A stretch of DNA of 48,569 nucleotides from JBEVJK01 sp963791325 (lineage in GTDB: Bacteria > Pseudomonadota > Alphaproteobacteria > Rhizobiales > Rhizobiaceae). Shown in pieces: positions 43,091 to 48,569 of the stretch (positions within the stretch are counted from its first letter, which is position 1; each line of letters starts with the position of its first letter). A program made the position numbers and the translations under genes. The stretch is taken from positions 1 to 48,569 of the forward strand of contig CAWBRU010000001.1 of the NCBI GenBank assembly GCA_963791325.1. The letters run 5' to 3'. The notes beneath the pieces were generated by a model that saw nothing but the letters and a program-made list of their open reading frames with translations, was not told the origin of the DNA and did no database searches.

Positions 43091-44905
43091 TCAATCTACT
43101 GTGACTGTCTCGGGCCGGGTCTGGGTCGTGGTTCTGGTGCGGATCAGATCGTCGCGCCGTTTGCGGGCGAGCGCTTCTTCGCCGCCGGTGGTTGCATGGT
43201 AAAGCTCCAGCGCCTCGAACTCGTCGTCGCGCGGCGGCGCAATGGCGAGATCGCTGTAGGTCCAGCGATCTGGCGACTTCAGCGCCGCCTCGAGCATTTT
43301 CTTGGTCTTGCGGTAGACGCGGAGATAGCCGACGGCCTTTCTCGCCGTTTCGAAGGCATAGCGCGGGTAGAAGGTCAGGGCGTTTTCGACCGGCAGGCCG
43401 TGACGGCGGTCGCGGCGGAATTTGAGCCGGAACGCGCCACCCTCGAGCGGATGCACGCCTTCGTAGAGGATCATCAGGTAGAACCAGAGAATGGTGGTCA
43501 GAGTCGTGCTGGGCCGGCCGATCTTGTTGGCGCAGGTCCGGCGGATGATCGTATTGATGTGTTCCGGCGTGTAAAAGCTGTGCCAGGCCGCCTTGTAGGC
43601 CGCCTCCCAATCCTCATCCGACATGGTCGGGTGATGCGAGACCCGGTGGTTGAGGTCGTATTTGTTCATGTCCGGGTCCATCCAGACACTCCGCCCGAGC
43701 AGCGTCTTGTGATCCTCCGAGCCGGGCAGCGGCGTCAGGAAGAAGAACTCCAGGATATCGATCGGCAATTCGCGTTTGATGATCTCGATGTCGCGGGCGA
43801 TGGATTCCTTGGTGTCGGCAGGAAAGCCCAGGATATAGCCGGCATAGGTGATGGCGCCGTGGTTGCGCCACTTCTGCAGCATCTCGCGGTATTCGGTGAT
43901 TTTGTTCTGCCGCTTCTTGGCGGCGACGAGATTGTCGGGATTGATGTTCTCGAGTCCGAAGAACACGCGCCGCACCCCCGCAGCCGCCGCCTTCTCGATG
44001 AAATTGGGGATCTTGTGGCAGAGCGTGTCGACCTGGATGGTAAAGCCGATGTTCATGCCTTCGTCGCGGCGCATCCCGATCAGCCGGTCGAACAGCGGCT
44101 CCCAGTTGCTGTTGCGGGCGAAATTGTCGTCGGTGATGAAGAAGCGCCTGATGCCTTCGGCATAGTTCTCGCGCACGATACGCTCGAGATCGTCGGCCGA
44201 GCGGATCCGGCTCTTGCGGCCTTGCACGTTGATGATCGTGCAGAATGAGCATTGATAGGGGCAGCCCCTGCCGAGGTCGATGCTGGAAAGCGAGCCGGAG
44301 GTGCGGGCAACATGCTTGCGCGGCAGGATCGGCGGCGGCTCGCCGGCCAGCGCCGGCAGGGCGTCCATATAATTGTAGAGCCGCGCCGGCTCGCCGTTCC
44401 ATGCATCTTGCAGGACCTGGTCAAGCCGTTGATTCTCCGCCTCACCGGCAAACAGCGAGATGCCGAGCTGCTGGGCCTCGCGGATATCGTCCGGCAGTTC
44501 CGGCAGCATGGCGAGGCAGCCGGAGACGTGAAACCCGCCGATGCAGACCGGGATCTTGGCCGCCAGGAACGGCCGCGCCAGGTCCATCGCCCGCGGGAAC
44601 TGGTTCGACTGCACGCCGACCATGCCGACCAGAGCCTTGCCGCCGGCCTTGCGAATCGCCCGGATGATCCGCTCGGGGCGGACCCGCCGATTGGTCTCGT
44701 CATAGGTATGGAGGCGAATGTCGACGCCGGGGCCGAGCACCTGCCGCTGGCGAGCGTCTTCGGCAAGCGCGTTCAGGCAGGCCAACGTATTGGAAGGAAT
44801 GGCCGAACGGAGCCACTGGATCGGATAGCCATGATCATCGTAATGCGTCGGCTTGATCATGACGAAATGGAAGATGAGCGGATCTCCTGCCGTCGGAATT
44901 GCCAT
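43091..44905 (-). CDS. B12-binding-domain radical SAM protein
   Basis: The protein of about 604 residues has an N-terminal cobalamin-binding-like domain (AIRKAGGKALVGMVGVQSNQF, IPVCIGGFHVSGCLAMLPEL). The radical SAM core has the cluster motif CPYQCSFC in IDLGRGCPYQCSFCTIINVQGRKSR, then FITDDNFARN, FGLENINPDNL and YAGYILGFPADTKESI. A long C-terminal helical region follows. Such enzymes carry out methylations or ring rearrangements, as in hopanoid or bacteriochlorophyll synthesis; this branch is not known to me. I chose ATG 44905 (AGGA 8 bases upstream). ATG 44944 is an alternative. Confidence 0.88.
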   Translation of the reverse strand: MAIPTAGDPLIFHFVMIKPTHYDDHGYPIQWLRSAIPSNTLACLNALAEDARQRQVLGPGVDIRLHTYDETNRRVRPERIIRAIRKAGGKALVGMVGVQSNQFPRAMDLARPFLAAKIPVCIGGFHVSGCLAMLPELPDDIREAQQLGISLFAGEAENQRLDQVLQDAWNGEPARLYNYMDALPALAGEPPPILPRKHVARTSGSLSSIDLGRGCPYQCSFCTIINVQGRKSRIRSADDLERIVRENYAEGIRRFFITDDNFARNSNWEPLFDRLIGMRRDEGMNIGFTIQVDTLCHKIPNFIEKAAAAGVRRVFFGLENINPDNLVAAKKRQNKITEYREMLQKWRNHGAITYAGYILGFPADTKESIARDIEIIKRELPIDILEFFFLTPLPGSEDHKTLLGRSVWMDPDMNKYDLNHRVSHHPTMSDEDWEAAYKAAWHSFYTPEHINTIIRRTCANKIGRPSTTLTTILWFYLMILYEGVHPLEGGAFRLKFRRDRRHGLPVENALTFYPRYAFETARKAVGYLRVYRKTKKMLEAALKSPDRWTYSDLAIAPPRDDEFEALELYHATTGGEEALARKRRDDLIRTRTTTQTRPETVTVD

Positions 44906-45064
44906 CTGCGAGATCCTGATCACCTTTGGCGAGGAGGCCACCATATCTGATTTAGTCTGATCAGCAAGGCATGGCCCCTCAGCGGATGCCTGATGCCGGC
45001 GAAGGATGCGAGCGGCGGTGGAACCAGCCACCGGCGCAGGGCATTCAATGTCGAGAGGTGCCAC

Positions 45065-45345
45065 ATGCCCCGGTTCTATTTCGATTGCTTCGACGGTTGG
45101 GAATGGGTCCGCGACGATGTCGGGTTCGATGTCCAAGCCTGGACCGGGCTCTCGCCGAGGCCCAGGACGCCTTGCCGGAACTTGCCCGCGACATGCTGCC
45201 CGACGGCCCGGCGCTTTCGATCCGGGTTCGCATCCGCGATCAGAAAGACGTGTTTGTCGGCGAGGCCGCCCTCGATATCTCGACCTCGCCGCGCTCGCCG
45301 GATGCGGCGGCATCGGCGCGCCTGGACGGCCACCGCCGCTACTGA
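45065..45345 (+). CDS. DUF6894-like small protein, one frameshift
   Basis: The start MPRFYFDCFDGWEWVRDDVGFDV is the pattern of DUF6894, a short family common in rhizobia (MPRFxFHxxDG...D). One missing base near 45140 shifts the frame to RALAEAQDALPELARDMLPDGPAL and then SIRVRIRDQKDVFVGEAALDIS, the second half of the family. The span is a multiple of three plus two. The function is unknown. It is divergent from the radical SAM gene. Confidence 0.65.
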
Positions 45346-45518
45346 GCCCGACCCGCCGGCCCGAGGCAAACGCCATCGGCCAATGCCGGAGATGCCGCGC
45401 AGGAGAGCGCGGGGCTCTCCGCCGTCAAACGCAATTGATCGCGGCGTTATCGACATCACCTGGCGTTTTCACGTGGAGTGGGCATATGTGAGGTGATCAC
45501 CAGGCAGGAACAGGTCCC

Positions 45519-46004
45519 ATGTCGACGAGAAGAGCTTTCCTGTTGCAGAGCGGCGGAGCCGCATTGCTGACTATCTTTGCCGCCCGCGCAAGCAATGCCG
45601 CCGGCGCGAGCTTCACGGTGACGCATTCGGATGACGAGTGGCGCAAGCTGCTGACGCCGGCGCAGTACACGGTGCTGCGAAAGAGCGGCACCGAACGGCC
45701 GTTCACCAGCCCGCTGCTCAATGAGCACCGGCGTGGAAACTTCGCCTGCGCCGGCTGCGGCCTTGACCTGTTTTCCTCGACCACCAAGTTCGAAAGCGGC
45801 ACCGGCTGGCCGAGCTTTTGGGCCCCGCTCGAAAATGCAGTCGCCACCGAGGAAGACAGCTCGCTCGGCATGAGCCGCACAGCCGTCCATTGTGCCCGCT
45901 GCGGCGGCCATCTCGGCCATGTCTTCGACGACGGCCCGCCGCCGACCGGGCTGCGTTATTGCATGAACGGCGTGGCTTTGACGTTCAAGCCGCTGGCGGC
46001 TTGA
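45519..46004 (+). CDS. msrB: Peptide-methionine (R)-S-oxide reductase, exported
   Basis: The 161-residue protein has a twin-arginine-like signal (STRRAFLLQSGGAALLTIFAARASNA) and a complete MsrB domain. The zinc site is CAGC and CARC, with the core motif GTGWPSFW and the catalytic Cys in GLRYCMNG. It reduces the R form of oxidised methionine, here presumably in the periplasm. GGAACAGG lies before the ATG at 45519. The msrA gene follows after 22 bases on the same strand. Confidence 0.93.
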   Translation: MSTRRAFLLQSGGAALLTIFAARASNAAGASFTVTHSDDEWRKLLTPAQYTVLRKSGTERPFTSPLLNEHRRGNFACAGCGLDLFSSTTKFESGTGWPSFWAPLENAVATEEDSSLGMSRTAVHCARCGGHLGHVFDDGPPPTGLRYCMNGVALTFKPLAA

Positions 46005-46026
46005 CGGACAGGAACGGAGATCAGCG

Positions 46027-46767
46027 ATGGCGATGTTGCAGAGACTGCGGGCCACCGTCCCCGGCGGGCCGCGCACCATGCGCACCTTGGCCCTGGCGGC
46101 TGCGCTGCTCGGCGGCGTTCTTGCCCTGCCCGCGGCGGCTCAGGAAGGCATCGCCATTCCGGCCCCGAAGGCCGACATTGCCGCGCCGGCCAAGGGCACC
46201 GAAACCGCCGTCCTCGCCGGCGGCTGCTTCTGGGGCGTGCAGGGCGTGTTCCAGCATGTCGCCGGCGTCACCGGTGCGGTGTCGGGCTACACGGGCGGGG
46301 CGGCCAACACGGCCCAATACCGCCTGGTCGGCTCCGGCACCACCGGGCATGCCGAGTCGGTGCAGGTCACCTTCGACCCGAAAAAGATCAGCTACGGCAA
46401 GATCTTGCAGATCTTCTTCTCGGTCGCCCATGATCCGACCGAGCTCAACCGCCAAGGGCCGGACGAGGGCAGCCAATACCGTACCGCGATCTTTCCTCAG
46501 AATGCCGAGCAGGCGAAGGTCGCCAAGGACTACATCGCCCAGCTGAACCAGGCGCACGTATTCAATGCAGCCATCGTGACCAAGATCGAGCCGGGGCGCA
46601 GGTTCTACCCCGCCGAGGCCTATCATCAGGACTATCTGACGCTCAATCCCTCGCAGCCCTACATCGTCTACAACGACCTGCCGAAGATCGAGAACCTGAA
46701 GCGGATCTTTCCCGGTCTTTACCGGGCGAAGCCGGTGCTAACGACCGACGCGGCCACCCAGGGCTGA
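46027..46767 (+). CDS. msrA: Peptide-methionine (S)-S-oxide reductase, exported
   Basis: The 246-residue protein has a Sec-type signal (TLALAAALLGGVLALPAAAQ) and the MsrA domain with the catalytic Cys in LAGGCFWGVQGVFQHV, GYTGG, GHAESVQVTFDP and the substrate-binding DPTELNRQGPDEGSQYR. It reduces the S form of oxidised methionine. Together with msrB upstream it gives a periplasmic methionine-repair pair. An internal ATG (MRTLALAA at 46078) gives a more typical signal peptide length and could be the true start. Confidence 0.94.
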   Translation: MAMLQRLRATVPGGPRTMRTLALAAALLGGVLALPAAAQEGIAIPAPKADIAAPAKGTETAVLAGGCFWGVQGVFQHVAGVTGAVSGYTGGAANTAQYRLVGSGTTGHAESVQVTFDPKKISYGKILQIFFSVAHDPTELNRQGPDEGSQYRTAIFPQNAEQAKVAKDYIAQLNQAHVFNAAIVTKIEPGRRFYPAEAYHQDYLTLNPSQPYIVYNDLPKIENLKRIFPGLYRAKPVLTTDAATQG

Positions 46768-46821
46768 GTGCCCGGCGGCTTCGTCTCTCGAACCGAGCGA
46801 GGTCGCGGCGGAAGCGTCGAC

Positions 46822-47313
46822 ATGGTGCGTGAGAACGAGATCCGGCAAGGCGAGGTGGCCGTTGCGGCGCCGCCGCCGACCGATGCGGGCCTGGTTTTCA
46901 TCGGCCGCATCCGCACCCCCTGGACGTCGCGGCTGAATACCCCGCGGCAGGGACGCGTCGACGGGCCTGTCTGCCGGCTGGAGGTGTTCGAGCCATGGCT
47001 GGAGGCGCTCGACGGCGTCGCCGCCTTTGCCCGGCTGGAAGTGCTCTACTGGCTGCATCTCTCCCGCCGCGATCTGGTGCGGCAGAGCCCGAAAAACGAC
47101 GGCGCGACGCGCGGCACCTTTGCCCTGCGCTCGCCGGTGCGCCCGAACCCGATCGGCACCAGCGTGGTGACGCTGGTCGGGGTCGAGCCGGCGGCCATTC
47201 TGGTGCGCGGCCTGGATTGCCTCGACGGCACACCGCTGCTCGACATCAAGCCGGACCGGAGCCTGTTCAAGCCGATTGCGCCGCCGCAGGAGGGCGACTT
47301 CCAGACGGGGTAA
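46822..47313 (+). CDS. trmO: tRNA (N6-threonylcarbamoyladenosine-37-N6) methyltransferase TrmO
   Basis: The protein of about 163 residues has the YaeB/TsaA fold motifs: FIGRIRTPW, a partner-strand LEVFEPWLEAL, LYWLHLSRRDL, and the hallmark GTFALRSPVRPNPIGTSVV and LDGTPLLDIKP. TrmO methylates t6A37 of certain tRNAs using SAM. I chose the ATG at 46822 over GTG 46768 because GGAAG lies close upstream and the family text starts soon after. It follows msrA on the same strand after 54 bases. Confidence 0.9.
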   Translation: MVRENEIRQGEVAVAAPPPTDAGLVFIGRIRTPWTSRLNTPRQGRVDGPVCRLEVFEPWLEALDGVAAFARLEVLYWLHLSRRDLVRQSPKNDGATRGTFALRSPVRPNPIGTSVVTLVGVEPAAILVRGLDCLDGTPLLDIKPDRSLFKPIAPPQEGDFQTG

Positions 47314-47352
47314 TGTCGCCGGCCGCGCTTTCGCTGGTGTTGGGATGGCAAA

Positions 47353-47387
47353 GACCAGGGCGGGGATGTTGCGCAGCCGCCCTGGTC
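47353..47387. repeat. Perfect inverted repeat downstream of trmO
   Basis: GACCAGGGCGG at 47353-47363 pairs exactly with CCGCCCTGGTC at 47377-47387 over a 13-base loop. There is no T run on either side, so it is not a standard intrinsic terminator. It may be a transcript-stabilising or repeat-derived hairpin. The rest of 47314-47541 holds no gene. Confidence 0.6.
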
Positions 47388-47541
47388 CCTGATGTCGCGA
47401 AACCTTCCGGAACGACACCGCACCGCCTCTCGATGCCTGAGGTGAACGATGAGAGACGGTGCGGCACCTTACACCCGGGGCTCCCGCAGCCGCCAGATGG
47501 GCCGCGATGCCAATTCCGTGCAGGTGCAACGATGGAGCAGG

Positions 47542-47589
47542 TGGAGCGGGTAGCGGGAATCGAACCCGCGCGTTGAGCTTGGCAAACCC
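47542..47589 (-). other. 3' fragment of a tRNA-Gly gene, att-type site
   Basis: On the minus strand the sequence reads TTTGCCAAGCTCAACG, a T arm GCGGGTTCGATTCCCGC and the acceptor end TACCCGCTCCA. This matches the 3' half of alphaproteobacterial tRNA-Gly from the anticodon loop to CCA. No D arm or 5' acceptor follows to the right, so it is not a full tRNA. Such fragments are left where an integrase inserts an element into a tRNA gene. Confidence 0.8.
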
Positions 47590-47822
47590 ATAATAATTCT
47601 ACGAAATCAAGTTCTTACCTGGCACTCTGGCCGACCTTGATACAAGGTCTCCGGAATTCGGTCGCTTTGGCTCGAACGCCTTGGCCAGCCCGACTACAAC
47701 CGTACGCGGAATCACGCTACAGAACTTCGCCGCCATCGCCGCCGCTCCGGGCGTCTACGGGCAGACCTGGTCGGTGGTCGACGCGGTGCGACAGCGGGGT
47801 TTAGCCCGAGGCCGGGAGAGTG

Positions 47823-48419
47823 ATGTTACAGTTCGATCACATGACGATTGTTGCGCCGTCATTGGATGAGGGCATCGAACACTTACGTTCCAGCCTGGAT
47901 ATCGATGCGCTCAATGGAGCAACCCATGTTGATATGGGGACGCACAACAGGAGAGTTAGACTGGGAGAGCGCTTCTATCTGGAGATTATCGCGATTGATC
48001 CAGCAGCGCCTCCTCCAAAAGGACCACGTTGGTTCGGCCTTGATCAAGCGAAGGCAGTCCGGTCGAACTGGTCGGAAGGCTTTCGGCTCAGGGCGTGGGT
48101 CGCAAGGACTTCCGATATCAACGGGTTTGAGCGGCGCATGGTCGACTTCTTGGAACGAAGAGATGAGCTTCAGAGACGCCTTTTATTTTTCAGTACTGTC
48201 CGACGGAGGGTTGCCGATGGGCGGGGCATTGCCTTCTGTAATTGACGACCGTGACGCACCTCTTACCTCGGAGGTTTGATCGACCAGCACGTTCGACTTC
48301 GAGAATTCGTGATTGAGCATCCGCAGCCAGCTGAAATTCTCTCATTGTACGATGCGCTACGGATCGTCGAACCCCCTGTGTTACAAAGGGTCAACGTCTT
48401 CGCCTTAGCGCGTTGTTAG
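47823..48419 (+). pseudogene. Glyoxalase-like (VOC family) protein, broken by frameshifts
   Basis: The first frame reads LQFDHMTIVAPSLDEGIEHLRSSL, then RVRLGERFYLEIIAIDPAAPPPKGPRWFGLDQ, the Glyoxalase_3 type of VOC fold. Near 48150 the frame moves to DAFYFSVLSDGGLPMGGALPSVID, and near 48275 to RLREFVIEHPQPAEILSLYDALRIVEPP, ending at 48419. Together these cover the whole domain, but the segment between 48090 and 48150 no longer resembles the family. It lies between two copies of the tRNA-Gly fragment. It could be a decayed gene or a gene with sequence errors. Confidence 0.65.
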
Positions 48420-48528
48420 AGATCTCCCAGCAGGAGCTGGAAGAATGTTCAGTTGACGCCGTGCGAAGGCTGCCAAAGCCTTGCAGAACTCCCCGGGCGG
48501 ATCGGCGATGTAGGGCTTGCGGTACAAG

Positions 48529-48569
48529 GTAGCGGGTAGCGGAAATCGATCCGCGCGTTGGGCTTGGGA
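48529..48569 (-). other. Second, degenerate copy of the tRNA-Gly 3' fragment at the window edge
   Basis: AGCGGGTAGCGG, AATCGA and GCGCGTTGGGCTTGG align with the fragment at 47542-47589 in the same orientation, with about 5 differences in 40 bases including one missing base. The T arm is damaged (GCGGATCGATTTCCGC on the minus strand). The window ends inside the copy, so its continuation is unseen. Confidence 0.65.

Noticed and set aside
46738..47529. 263-residue open frame opposite trmO
   Set aside because: It is antisense to a conserved gene and runs into the hairpin region, with no family pattern.
1..48569. CRISPR array, rRNA operon, complete tRNA genes
   Set aside because: I looked for regular repeat-spacer structure, rRNA signatures and full cloverleaf tRNAs and saw none; only tRNA 3' fragments at 47542 and 48529 are present.

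Overview
The window looks like chromosome of an alphaproteobacterium of the Hyphomicrobiales (Mesorhizobium/Phyllobacteriaceae type). The evidence is high GC content, a gcrA cell-cycle regulator gene, a SAM-II riboswitch before metZ, a two-domain dCTP deaminase, a DUF995 protein, and intergenic palindromic repeats of a type familiar to me from Mesorhizobium-like genomes. Placement below order level is inference.

Layout. 1-4410 (minus): a ribose-type sugar ABC importer (binding protein, ATPase, permease) with a sugar-phosphate isomerase/epimerase. 4890-9066 (minus): a lipid kinase, then a surface-polysaccharide operon (UDP-glucuronate decarboxylase type enzyme, GH26-like secreted hydrolase, DUF995 protein), with a small lipoprotein gene on plus. 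About 9750-18085: a compact mobile element with serine resolvase, terminase-small-subunit-like protein, primase, helicase, DUF1376 protein, ParB-like protein, AlpA-like activator/excisionase and tyrosine integrase, but no capsid, tail or lysis genes. It resembles a phage satellite. Its right edge abuts a glycosyltransferase gene that has lost its 5' part. 18675-26590: phoR, phoU, corA, gcrA, argD-argF, hslO, apaG. 26702-36339: a CDP-alcohol phosphatidyltransferase, metZ with SAM-II riboswitch and terminator, dcd, a regulator plus beta-propeller pair, a cupin, a luciferase-like monooxygenase, an LssY_C membrane protein and a poxB-type enzyme. 36364-41757: an MBL hydrolase, a polyamine-type ABC importer and a divergent TetR gene. 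41741-47313: a zinc alcohol dehydrogenase, a small lipoprotein, a B12-binding radical SAM protein, a DUF6894 protein, exported MsrB and MsrA, and TrmO. 47542-48569: a 3' fragment of tRNA-Gly, a decayed glyoxalase-like gene and a second degenerate copy of the same tRNA fragment at the window edge, which marks the start of another integrated island.

A caution applies throughout. At least fifteen genes, including argD, corA and the whole polyamine importer, carry single-base frameshifts while their translation stays well conserved on both sides. This points mainly to indel errors in the sequence rather than gene decay. I list such genes as CDS spanning the full inferred reading and say where the frame breaks.
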